Below, one piece after another: positions 1 to 6,676 of a stretch of 7,863 nucleotides of DNA. Both the position numbers and the translations under genes were made by a program. Position 1 is the stretch's first letter. Each line of letters opens with the position of its first letter. The stretch is taken from the NCBI GenBank assembly GCA_937927885.1, contig CALEZJ010000110.1, positions 1-7,863 on the forward strand, in the 5' to 3' direction. This DNA is from an uncultured Paracoccaceae bacterium (GTDB taxonomy: Bacteria > Pseudomonadota > Alphaproteobacteria > Rhodobacterales > Rhodobacteraceae). The notes under the pieces were generated by a model. The model saw only the letters and a list, made by a program, of their open reading frames with translations, made no database searches and was not told the DNA's origin.

Positions 1-1212
1 GTGACGTTCCAGCACCAACGCAATCTCGCGCGCTTCGAACTCGGCGACCCGCTCGGCCAGCGTAGCCTTGCCAGGCAGCGCGGTCTCGGTTGCCAGCGCT
101 TCGGTCAGCCCCAGCGCGTGGGCTTCCGCGGCGGCTTTCAATTCGCGGATGTTCCCCGGCCAGGCGCGTTTTTTCAATTGCTGGCGCAGGGCCCAGGGTA
201 CCTGTGGGTCGGCCCGGCCATAGCGCCGGGCCGCCAGTTGCGCGTAGTGCAGGAACAACAGCGGAATGTCATCGCCCGCTTCGCGCAAGGTGGGCATGGT
301 CAACACTGTTCCTGCCAGCCGGAAATAGAGATCGGCGCGAAACCCCTCGACCAGCCGCAGATCGGATTTTGTGGTGGCAATCACCCGTATGTCGAGCGCG
401 CGGGGAGAGGCCTCGCCGATGCGCTCGACCTGCCGCTCCTGAAGCACGCGCAGCAGTTTGGCCTGCACGGCGTTGGGCAGGGCTTCGACTTCGTCGAGCA
501 TCAGGGTGCCGCCCTGCGCGGCCTCAAGTTTGCCGATCCGACCCGTAGGATCATGCGCCACGGCGCCGGCGACATGGCCGAACAGGATCGTTTCCGCCAT
601 TGCCTCGGGCACCGCAGCGCAATTCAGCGCAACGAAAGGCCCACCCTCGCGAGCGCTTTGCGAATGCAGCGCGCGTGCGGCCAGTTCCTTGCCGGTGCCG
701 GTTTCACCAAGGATCACTACGTCGAGGTCGAGCGAGGCCAGCGCGGCGATTCTTTCGCGGACCCGCCGCAGGGCGCGCGACTGGCCAAGGATCTCTTGCC
801 GCGCGCCCTGTGCCAGCACCTGCTGCAGCCGTGCGAGTTCCTGCCGGGTCTTGCGCGCTGCCAGAGCACGTTGCAAGACCGCTAGCAAGTGTCTGGATTC
901 GTAAGGTTTTTCTAGGAAGTCCTCGGCGCCTTCGCGGATTGCCGTCACCGCGTGACCAACATCGCCGTGCCCGGTCAGCATGATGACCGGCAGATCGCTG
1001 CCCCGTGCCTTGACCGCGCGCAGCAGCGCCATGCCGTCCATCCCCGCCATGCGCAGATCGGTCAGCAACAGATCACCCGTGCCGTCGGGCAGGGCCAGAA
1101 ACGCGGTCGCGCTGGTGAATCCCTGCGCCTGATAGCCTGCCGCCATCACCAGATCGCAGATCGCCGCAAGATGGTCACCGTCGTCATCGACCACGCAGAT
1201 CAGGGGGGTCAT
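1..1212 (-). CDS. DctD-like NtrC-family response regulator with degenerate GAFTGA loop (C-terminus cut off by window edge)
   Basis: My reverse-complement translation is open for 404 codons from ATG at 1212 through position 1, with no stop. Receiver domain, about residues 3-118: acidic pocket D9-D11, phospho-acceptor D52 (in LLLTDLRM), T80, K102 (FLEKP). AAA+ sigma-54-activator domain, about 142-370: Walker A GETGTGKE at 169-176, Walker B LMLDE with D240/E241, arginine-finger region FRADLYFRL at 291-299, and WPGNIREL at 351-358. The loop that contacts sigma-54, normally GAFTGA, reads GAVAHD at 216-221, so ATPase features are kept and the sigma-54 contact is lost. The tail enters the region where the Fis-type DNA-binding helix-turn-helix should follow; that part lies outside the window. 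The start overlaps the kinase stop by 4 bases (ATGA), with GAGG upstream as a plausible ribosome binding site. Cognate partner of the DctB-like kinase is inferred from adjacency. Family call is firm; output mechanism is uncertain, either a sigma-70-type activator or a repressor. No symbol is given because the motif loss makes orthology to dctD doubtful. Confidence 0.93.
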   Translation of the reverse strand, partial: MTPLICVVDDDGDHLAAICDLVMAAGYQAQGFTSATAFLALPDGTGDLLLTDLRMAGMDGMALLRAVKARGSDLPVIMLTGHGDVGHAVTAIREGAEDFLEKPYESRHLLAVLQRALAARKTRQELARLQQVLAQGARQEILGQSRALRRVRERIAALASLDLDVVILGETGTGKELAARALHSQSAREGGPFVALNCAAVPEAMAETILFGHVAGAVAHDPTGRIGKLEAAQGGTLMLDEVEALPNAVQAKLLRVLQERQVERIGEASPRALDIRVIATTKSDLRLVEGFRADLYFRLAGTVLTMPTLREAGDDIPLLFLHYAQLAARRYGRADPQVPWALRQQLKKRAWPGNIRELKAAAEAHALGLTEALATETALPGKATLAERVAEFEAREIALVLERH

Positions 1213-2963
1213 CCCACCACCTCGGCGTGGGCAGGGACCAGCGGGAAGGTGACGCTAACCTCGGCGCCCTCGCCCTCGCGCGAGGCAATTGCCAGCGTGC
1301 CGCCAAAATCGGTGACGATTGCGCGGCAGATCGACAGGCCTAGCCCCAGCCCCAGCCCTTCGCCGCTGGTCTTGGTCGAGAAGAACGGCTCCTCGATCCG
1401 GTCCAGATCGCCGGGGGCTATGCCCGCCCCGGTGTCGGTGAGGCGGATCAGGGCGCGGCCGTCGGACACCCCCAGAAAGAGTGTGATGGCGGCCCCGGGG
1501 CGGTTTTCGACCGCATCCAACGCATTGAGCAACAGGTTCACCACCACCTGTTCTATGCGTACCGGTCCCGCGCGCACGCGGACCGGGCTGGCGGGCAGCT
1601 CCAGCGCCGGGATCACCCCGACCGCGCGGGCGCGTGGCGTGACCAGTTCCACCGCCGATGTCAGTGGCTGGCGCAGATCAACCAGAACCAGTTGCCCCTG
1701 CTCCTTGCGCCCAAAGCTTTTAAGATGCCGCGTGGTGCGCTGCATGCGTCGGATCAACCCGCGTGCGGTATCAAGCCTCGTTCGGGTCGCGGACGCCTCG
1801 CCACTCAGCCCCAGTTCGGCAGCAGTCAGTGTCGCCTCCATCGCGGCCAGTGGCTGGCTTATTTCATGGACGATGGCGGTGGACATGCGACCCAGGGCTG
1901 CGATCTTTTCCGTATGGATCAGCGCTTCCTGAGCGGAGCGCAGATCAGCCTCGGCCTGACGCCGGGCTTCGACCTCGTGGGCGAGTTCCTCAGTGCGGGC
2001 AGTGACCATCGCCTCAAGGCGCGCGGATTGCGACAGCCGCAAGGCCAGGATCTGGCGCCGCTGCTCGATTCCCTGCATGGCGCCCAATGCCGCCAGTGCC
2101 AGCACGCCGCACAGGATGGCCCAGCCCCCCGCCACCAGCCACAGGCGCCTGGTCGAGGTCGCGGCGACCACCGTCCAGCCAGTGCCCGGATAGGCCATCC
2201 GCCGAGCGGTCCAATCCGCTCCCGTAAGGTCGTGCGCGTCAGTGCTCTCCCCGGCAAGCGGCGCGGCACTTGCAAGGCCCACGCGGTCATAGGCCCGGGT
2301 GCGGGCAAGTCGCGCAAGCACCTCGGGCGCCAGTGGATGGAGGGGGCGGTATTGCCAGTCCGGCCTGCCTGAAAGAAACACGATTCCGTCGGCGTCGGCC
2401 AGTGCCACATCAACCCCGGCAGCTCGCCAGGTCTCCTGCAATGGACGCAGGTCCAGCTTGACCGCGAGAACGCCGGTCTCGGACCCAACCTGCACCCGTG
2501 TCGACAGGAAATAGCCAGGCACGCCTGTGGTCACACCGATCGCGTAGAACCGCCCGCTGCCAGTCGCCATCGCTTCCTGGAAATAGGGGCGAAAGGCATA
2601 GGTTTCGCCCACGAAACTGTCAGGCTGCTCCCAGTTCGAGGCAGCGATGGTCAGGCCCTCGGCGTTCATCAGAAAAATGTCCGCCGCCCCCGCGTGATTG
2701 GAAATCCGCGCCAGGTAACGGTTCGCGGCGTCGACCGGACCCGCTCCGGTCAGTGCCAGCCGGATACGCGCATCCTCGGCGGCGATCAGCGGCAATGGGC
2801 GAAGGCGTTCGACCTCGGCCTCGATCGAACGCTGGGTCAGCAGCAGTGTCTGGTCCAGTCCCTCGCGCGCGGCGGTGGTGACCGTTTGCAGGGCGATGAT
2901 CCCGCCCAGACCGGCCACCGCCCCGGCAATCAGCGCCGCGCGCAGGGGGCGAAGGGCGTTCAT
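1209..2963 (-). CDS. dctB: DctB-like sensor histidine kinase
   Basis: 584-residue membrane histidine kinase that should phosphorylate the response regulator encoded next to it. Layout: first membrane segment about 8-30, periplasmic double-Cache sensor about 31-270, second membrane segment about 273-296, a charged coiled-coil linker about 300-355, then the catalytic core. The sensor carries the DctB-typical stretch FRPYFQEAM (124-132) followed by GSGRFYAIG and PGYFLS, which in DctB proteins lines the C4-dicarboxylate pocket. Kinase motifs: H-box VHEISQPLAA with phospho-acceptor H366, N-box NLLLNALDAVE at 476-486, DTGAGI at 510-515, EPFFSTK at 525-531, and a G2 box at 534-544 that has an apparent extra Gly-Leu pair. 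An open frame continues upstream of 2963 but only as a shadow of the permease gene. ATG 2963 puts a membrane segment at the N-terminus and overlaps the permease stop by 4 bases (ATGA). No clear Shine-Dalgarno precedes it, so coupling to permease translation is likely. Length fits DctB (about 580-620). Ligand inferred: dicarboxylate-like organic acid. Confidence 0.93.
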   Translation of the reverse strand: MNALRPLRAALIAGAVAGLGGIIALQTVTTAAREGLDQTLLLTQRSIEAEVERLRPLPLIAAEDARIRLALTGAGPVDAANRYLARISNHAGAADIFLMNAEGLTIAASNWEQPDSFVGETYAFRPYFQEAMATGSGRFYAIGVTTGVPGYFLSTRVQVGSETGVLAVKLDLRPLQETWRAAGVDVALADADGIVFLSGRPDWQYRPLHPLAPEVLARLARTRAYDRVGLASAAPLAGESTDAHDLTGADWTARRMAYPGTGWTVVAATSTRRLWLVAGGWAILCGVLALAALGAMQGIEQRRQILALRLSQSARLEAMVTARTEELAHEVEARRQAEADLRSAQEALIHTEKIAALGRMSTAIVHEISQPLAAMEATLTAAELGLSGEASATRTRLDTARGLIRRMQRTTRHLKSFGRKEQGQLVLVDLRQPLTSAVELVTPRARAVGVIPALELPASPVRVRAGPVRIEQVVVNLLLNALDAVENRPGAAITLFLGVSDGRALIRLTDTGAGIAPGDLDRIEEPFFSTKTSGEGLGLGLGLSICRAIVTDFGGTLAIASREGEGAEVSVTFPLVPAHAEVVG

Positions 2964-4930
2964 GCCGGGGCCGGGCCTTGGCGGGCACGCAGCCAGTTCC
3001 AGAGCATCAGAGCCAGTAGAACGCAGGCGCCTGCCGCCTCGACGGCCAGCGAGGGGTGAAAGACCGCGATCACCGCTGGCACGATGACCAGACGCCAGAG
3101 AGGATCGACCCAGGTGAACAGGAACCCCTCGATGGCGGCGGCGAAGGCTACCAGTGCGATGACGACAATCACCCCTGTGAACAGCACATACCAGAGCTCG
3201 CCGCCGGTGATGATGACCGGGTTGAACACCATGAAGGCCGGGATCAGATACAGGCCCTTCGCGAATTTCCAGGCCTGCAGGCTGGTCTGCATCGGATCGG
3301 CGCGGGCAATCGCCGCCCCGGCAAACCCAGCCAGCGCGACAGGGGGGGTGACATTGCTGTCCTGAGAATACCAGAACACCACCAGATGCGCGATCAACAG
3401 CGGGATGCCAAAGGTCTGGTTCAGCGCGGGCCCCACCAGCACGATCAGCACGATATAGGCGGCGGTCACCGGCAGCCCCAGCCCCAGCACCAGGCTGGCG
3501 ATCAACACGAAGATCAGCGCCAGCACCAGGTTGTCCCCCGCCAGCGCGATCATCATCGAGCCGAATTTCAGCCCCAGACCGGTCAGCCCGACGACACCGA
3601 CGATGATCCCCGCCACCGCGCAGGCGACCGAGACGGCAACCGCATTGCGCGCACCCAGCTCCAGAGCCTTCAGAACCAGTGACAGACCGCGCAGGCAGGC
3701 CTCTCCCAGCTCGCCAGGGGTCAATCCCTTCGCCCACAGTGCCCAGAGCGCGCGCAAACCGGTCACCGCCAGCACCGACACGATGGCCCAGAACCCCACC
3801 CGCATCGGCGAGATGTTGTTGACCAGCAGCCACACGAGCACCACCAGCGGCACGACGAATTGCCAGCCCGCGCGCAGAACATCGCGCACCACCGGCAATT
3901 CGCTGGCTGGCAGGCCGCGCATGCCCGCCTTCATCGCCACCAGGTGGACGAAAAGGTAGACCGTACCCAGATACAGGATTGCCGGAAAGATCGACACCAG
4001 CACGATGTCGACATAAGGCACGTTGGTGTATTCCGAAATCAGGAAGGCACCGGCGCCCATCAGCGGCGGTGTGATCTGGCCGCCTGTCGAGGCTGCCGCC
4101 TCGATCCCGCCGGCCTGCGCCGGCTTGTAGCCGAGGCGCTTCATCAACGGGATGGTGAAGGTCCCCGTGGTGACAACATTGGCAATTGCCGAGCCCGAAA
4201 TGGACCCCATCCCCGCGGAGGCCAGCACCGCCGCCTTGGCCGGACCACCCGCCTTGCGTCCCGTTGCCGCAAAAGCGAGGTCGATGAAGAACTTGCCCGC
4301 GCCGGTTACCTCCAGAAAGGCCCCGAACAGGACGAACATGAAGACATAGGTCGCGGCGACGCCCAGCGGCAGGCCAAAGATCCCTTCCTGGCCCAGATAC
4401 AGCTGCGAGACGACGCGGTCCACGCTGGCGCCGCGGTGGGCGAGGATGCCTGGCATCCAGTCACCCAGCGCGGGAAGGGCCCCGCGCCGACCGGCAAAGG
4501 CGTAGAGGATCGCCACCGTCCCGATCACCGTCATTCCCAGCCCTACGACGCGGCGACTGGCTTCGAGGACCGCGATGATACACAGGATGCCGACCCAGAT
4601 ATCCACGCGCGCCCAATTCCCGGCGCGGTCGATGATCGCATCGAGATTCCACGCGAGGTAGAAGGCGACATAGAACCCCAAAGCCGCCATCGCCCCGTCG
4701 ATCAGCCAGCCCAGCGGGCCGCGTTTTCGCCCGTTGCCCCAGACCGGAAAGATCAGGAAACACAGCACCAGCACAAAGCCCAGATGGATCGAGCGCTGGT
4801 AGAACAGCCCAAGCGGTCGCACCCCAGCCGAATAGAGTTGGAACAGCGACATGGTGATGGCGATCAGCGCAATCAGCCAGAGAATCCAGCGCGGGTTGAC
4901 GGGATTGATCGGGGCGGCGGGGTCATGCAT
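2960..4930 (-). CDS. TRAP transporter fused permease (4TM/12TM, TAXI type)
   Basis: 656-residue inner-membrane protein fusing the small (DctQ-like, 4 TM) and large (DctM-like, 12 TM) TRAP subunits. It imports solute delivered by the TAXI binding protein, driven by a sodium or proton gradient. Family signs: YQRSIHLGFVLVLCFLIFP at 44-62 in the N-terminal 4TM part; then the conserved large-subunit blocks SAGMGSISGSAIANVVTTGT (238-257), GGIEAAASTGGQITPPLMGA (274-293), and GLGLPVTAAYIVLIVLVGPA (483-502) with YSQDSNVTPPVALAGFAGAA at 521-540. Hydrophobic helices continue to about residue 646. ATG at 4930 (second residue His) is chosen. A TTG at 4972 would add 14 residues and overlap the upstream DUF1850 gene by 11 bases; neither start has a strong Shine-Dalgarno, so the start is uncertain. 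With ATG 4930 the gap to the DUF1850 gene is 31 bases; the end overlaps the kinase start by 4 bases. Full length for the family, no visible lesion. Confidence 0.94.
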   Translation of the reverse strand: MHDPAAPINPVNPRWILWLIALIAITMSLFQLYSAGVRPLGLFYQRSIHLGFVLVLCFLIFPVWGNGRKRGPLGWLIDGAMAALGFYVAFYLAWNLDAIIDRAGNWARVDIWVGILCIIAVLEASRRVVGLGMTVIGTVAILYAFAGRRGALPALGDWMPGILAHRGASVDRVVSQLYLGQEGIFGLPLGVAATYVFMFVLFGAFLEVTGAGKFFIDLAFAATGRKAGGPAKAAVLASAGMGSISGSAIANVVTTGTFTIPLMKRLGYKPAQAGGIEAAASTGGQITPPLMGAGAFLISEYTNVPYVDIVLVSIFPAILYLGTVYLFVHLVAMKAGMRGLPASELPVVRDVLRAGWQFVVPLVVLVWLLVNNISPMRVGFWAIVSVLAVTGLRALWALWAKGLTPGELGEACLRGLSLVLKALELGARNAVAVSVACAVAGIIVGVVGLTGLGLKFGSMMIALAGDNLVLALIFVLIASLVLGLGLPVTAAYIVLIVLVGPALNQTFGIPLLIAHLVVFWYSQDSNVTPPVALAGFAGAAIARADPMQTSLQAWKFAKGLYLIPAFMVFNPVIITGGELWYVLFTGVIVVIALVAFAAAIEGFLFTWVDPLWRLVIVPAVIAVFHPSLAVEAAGACVLLALMLWNWLRARQGPAPA

Positions 4931-4961
4931 GGCGGTCCCGTAGCGTTCGAGGAATGGGGTA

Positions 4962-5420
4962 TCAGGGGTCAAGCCGCAGGATCACGCGGCCTGTATCAGG
5001 GGGCAGGGGCAGGGCAAGGGTCCCGAAGGGGTCCGGCATCAGCCGGTGCGCAACCGCCGCAGAACCGACACGCAGGATCAGGCCATCCGGCAGGGCGTCG
5101 TCGATACCCTCGATCCAGTACCCTCCGCGCGGGTCTGACCGCATCCGCCCCCGGCCCGGAACCTCGCCCAGACCGGCGGCGGCATCGTGCAGATAGCTGC
5201 GCCGCAGGATCAATGCGCCCGCCTCGGCATCGAGACAGTCGGCCACCAGCCCACCGGTGACCGAATGGTTCCAGACCAGACAGACCGGCAGCGGATGTGT
5301 GGTCAGACGCCGGTCACCGGCCCAGACCGCCAGTTCCTGCGCGCTCAGTGGCAGGGCCGCCACGCACAGCGTGACGGCCGCGACCAGCTTACGGGCGCTG
5401 ATGGTCCTGCACCGCCGCAC
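4962..5420 (-). CDS. DUF1850 family secreted protein of the TAXI-TRAP locus
   Basis: Small protein, 152 residues from the GTG at 5420. It matches the DUF1850 pattern as I know it: a Trp-His-Ser-Val core (VWNHSVTGG, about residues 48-56), a middle LILRRSYLHDAAAGLGEVPG, then GGYWIEGID and a C-terminal beta-rich LILRVGSAAVAHRL. A signal peptide is predicted: basic start MRRCRTISARK, hydrophobic LVAAVTLCVAALPL, and likely cleavage at LSA before QE, so it should be periplasmic. DUF1850 genes commonly sit between TAXI binding protein and fused permease genes, as here; the biochemical role is unknown, presumably accessory to transport. The only other upstream start is ATG 5501, which would read 27 further codons inside the TAXI gene and bury the signal peptide. 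GTG 5420 follows GGAGGAGG closely, which decides the start. It overlaps the end of the TAXI gene by 32 bases. Confidence 0.85.
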   Translation of the reverse strand: MRRCRTISARKLVAAVTLCVAALPLSAQELAVWAGDRRLTTHPLPVCLVWNHSVTGGLVADCLDAEAGALILRRSYLHDAAAGLGEVPGRGRMRSDPRGGYWIEGIDDALPDGLILRVGSAAVAHRLMPDPFGTLALPLPPDTGRVILRLDP

Positions 5421-6363
5421 CGACCTCCTCCAGATAGCGCAGCGCGCCGGGGTGGAACGGGATCGGCGTCGAATCGACGGTAAAGCCCACCGTGGTGTCA
5501 TTCGCCGCCGGGTGCACCGCGATCAGTTCGGCGACATTCTCGAACATCGCCTTGGTGATCGAATAGGCCAGATCGTCGTCCATGTCGGCGTGCACGATCA
5601 GCACATTGGGCGTCGAGATCGTTGCGACACCCTCTGTCATGCCGTCATAGGTGCCCGCGCGCAACGTGTAGGGGGCAAAGGTCGGTTCAACGGCGATTGC
5701 TGCAGCGGCCTCGTCGCCGCCAATGGGCACGATGCGAATGGCACGGGTTGCGGCAAGGTTCATGATCGACGAAGTGGGCGGTCCCACACTCCAGAACCCG
5801 GCGACGATCACCCCGTCGCGCAGGGCGTCGGCGGTTTCGTTGAAGTTCAGCCGCTGCGGCGAGAAATCGTCGTAGGTGATGCCATTGGCTGCCAGGATCA
5901 TCTGCGCCGAGACCTCGGTGCCCGAACCGGGCGCGCCGACCGAAACTGCCTGCCCGCGCAGGTCGGCCAGGCTGGTGATACCGGAATCGGCCAGGGTCAC
6001 CAGTTGCACCGCATTGGGATAGATGGAAGCCAGCGCGCGCAGTTCCGTCACCGCGGCCCCGTCATAGCGCCCAGATCCGGTAAAGGCCGCATAGACCGTA
6101 TCGGCCAGCGCGAGCGCCATGTCGCTGTCTCCACGCTGGATCAGCGCGACGTTTTCAACCGAGGCGCCGGTCACTTCGACCGAAGCGGTATAGCCCTCGA
6201 CATGCCGTCCGATCACTTCCGCCAAACCACCCCCGTAAGGGTAATAAACACCACCCGTGCCACCTGTGGCGATCGACAGTTCCTCGGCCTGGGCGAGACT
6301 GCCCAGCAACATCAGTCCGGCCGTGACGGGCGCCAGCAGGGCGCCGCGATGGAATTTCGACAT
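5389..6363 (-). CDS. TAXI family TRAP transporter solute-binding subunit
   Basis: 324-residue periplasmic binding protein, first gene of the operon. Signal peptide: MSKFHRGALLAPVTAGLML followed by LGSLAQA, cleavage expected after residue 26 before EELSIATG. TAXI family signs: N-terminal IATGGTGGVYYPYGGGLAEV (31-50), a middle SVGAPGSGTEVSA (141-153) preceded by SLADLRGQAV, RLNFNETADALRDG (171-184), and the C-terminal IPFHPGALRYLEEVG (301-315) that closes these proteins. Full length for the family (about 310-330). It binds the substrate and hands it to the fused permease. TAXI proteins with known ligands favour glutamate-like or organic acid anions; here the DctB-like sensor in the same operon makes a dicarboxylate-type anion the best guess, which is inference. 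The start at ATG 6363 is supported by GGGAGG about 6 bases upstream (6369-6374) and by the signal peptide; the open frame extends to 6690 but that stretch is not protein-like. Confidence 0.96.
   Translation of the reverse strand: MSKFHRGALLAPVTAGLMLLGSLAQAEELSIATGGTGGVYYPYGGGLAEVIGRHVEGYTASVEVTGASVENVALIQRGDSDMALALADTVYAAFTGSGRYDGAAVTELRALASIYPNAVQLVTLADSGITSLADLRGQAVSVGAPGSGTEVSAQMILAANGITYDDFSPQRLNFNETADALRDGVIVAGFWSVGPPTSSIMNLAATRAIRIVPIGGDEAAAAIAVEPTFAPYTLRAGTYDGMTEGVATISTPNVLIVHADMDDDLAYSITKAMFENVAELIAVHPAANDTTVGFTVDSTPIPFHPGALRYLEEVGAAVQDHQRP
5421..5431 (-). promoter_or_regulatory. Shine-Dalgarno for the DUF1850 gene, inside the TAXI coding sequence
   Basis: Read on the minus strand this is GGAGGAGGTCG directly before the GTG at 5420. 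The first GGAGG lies 6 bases from the start codon, a good spacing. It lies inside the last codons of the TAXI gene, where it encodes Glu-Glu-Val, so part of the match may be fixed by protein sequence. It supports the GTG start over the ATG at 5501. Confidence 0.55.
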
Positions 6364-6402
6364 TGGTTCCTCCCGTTTCGTGTCTTGACTGGCCTCTTGC
6401 CC

Positions 6403-6528
6403 CGCTCTCCACGGGGTCCCGATAGTTAACCCGAGGATCATGGAACCAGAACGCCCGTTTCGCAACCGCCCCGGAATGCGTCGCAAGGATCCGCCATCCG
6501 CCGGGCAGGATTCTGCGCGTGGAGAGCG
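6403..6528. repeat. Perfect 11-base inverted repeat with widely spaced arms
   Basis: Left arm CGCTCTCCACG at 6403-6413; right arm CGTGGAGAGCG at 6518-6528, its exact reverse complement, 104 bases apart. The left arm lies 40 bases upstream of the TAXI start codon, in its probable leader; the right arm lies about 155 bases upstream of it. Could be two copies of one binding site in opposite orientation, a looping pair, or chance. The arms are too far apart for a terminator. Confidence 0.5.
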
Positions 6529-6552
6529 CCGAGGGAGGGACAGGCTGGTGAA

Positions 6553-6597
6553 GCGTTGCCACAACAAGCGTTGACACAACAAGCCTTGCCATGACAA
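6553..6597. repeat. Three tandem 15-base repeats, operator-like
   Basis: Units GCGTTGCCACAACAA (6553-6567), GCGTTGACACAACAA (6568-6582) and GCCTTGCCATGACAA (6583-6597). Units 1 and 2 differ at one position; unit 3 differs from unit 1 at three. Units 1 and 2 each contain a GTTG-N3-CAAC dyad (6555-6565 and 6570-6580); unit 3 keeps only a wider TTG-N6-CAA. The array lies 80-124 bases before the ABC binding protein start and 190-234 bases before the TAXI start, so it could act on either. Unit 2 includes a perfect TTGACA hexamer. Reads as clustered binding sites for a regulator; which one cannot be told from sequence. Confidence 0.7.
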
Positions 6598-6676
6598 CGT
6601 GTGAGTCGTCCGCGAGGCTGTGCGCGGGCCTGCCGCCATGCGGGGCAGTGGGAGGACACGGCCAAGGGAGAGTTCC

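Larger units (their letters stand above)
6364..6676. other. Divergent intergenic regulatory region between the TRAP and ABC loci
   Basis: 313 bases with no convincing gene, placed between two genes transcribed away from each other, so it should hold promoters for both. The TAXI side has a short possible hairpin in the leader (CCCCG at 6400-6404 pairing with CGGGG at 6412-6416) and an AT-rich GTTAAC at 6425-6430 that could be part of a -10 element on the minus strand, though no good -35 lies at the right distance. The ABC side has a perfect TTGACA (6571-6576) inside a tandem repeat, but nothing like TATAAT 16-18 bases downstream. No sigma-54 promoter of correct spacing was found on either strand. 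The region also holds a set of 15-base tandem repeats and an 11-base inverted repeat, listed separately. Confidence 0.6.

Noticed and set aside
1..885. Long plus-strand open frame of 294 codons
   Set aside because: It is the antisense shadow of the response regulator gene, whose translation on the minus strand shows complete receiver and AAA+ motifs. The shadow protein has no family features; high GC content leaves antisense frames open.
2964..3833. In-frame upstream extension of the sensor kinase by 290 codons
   Set aside because: The stretch is the permease gene read in another frame on the same strand and is Arg/Gly-rich without domains. ATG 2963 gives the expected membrane segment and an ATGA overlap.
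3860..5260. Plus-strand open frame of 466 codons
   Set aside because: Antisense to the fused TRAP permease and the DUF1850 gene. The product is rich in Arg, His, Gln, Asp and Gly with no hydrophobic core or recognisable domain.
6400..6416. CCCCG/CGGGG hairpin as a transcription terminator
   Set aside because: The stem is only 5 pairs with a 7-base loop, has no T tract on either side, and sits just upstream of the TAXI start rather than after a gene.
5257..6429. Plus-strand open frame of 390 codons
   Set aside because: Antisense to the TAXI gene, which carries a signal peptide and full family motifs. The shadow has low-complexity basic composition and runs into the promoter region.
6483..6496. 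Possible sigma-54 promoter on the minus strand upstream of the TAXI gene (TGGCGGATCCTTGC)
   Set aside because: Only 9 bases separate the GG and GC doublets, where 10 are needed, and this spacing is strict for sigma-54. The regulator also lacks GAFTGA.
6546..6559. Possible sigma-54 promoter on the plus strand upstream of the ABC gene (TGGTGAAGCGTTGC)
   Set aside because: Again one base short between GG and GC, and it overlaps the first 15-base repeat.
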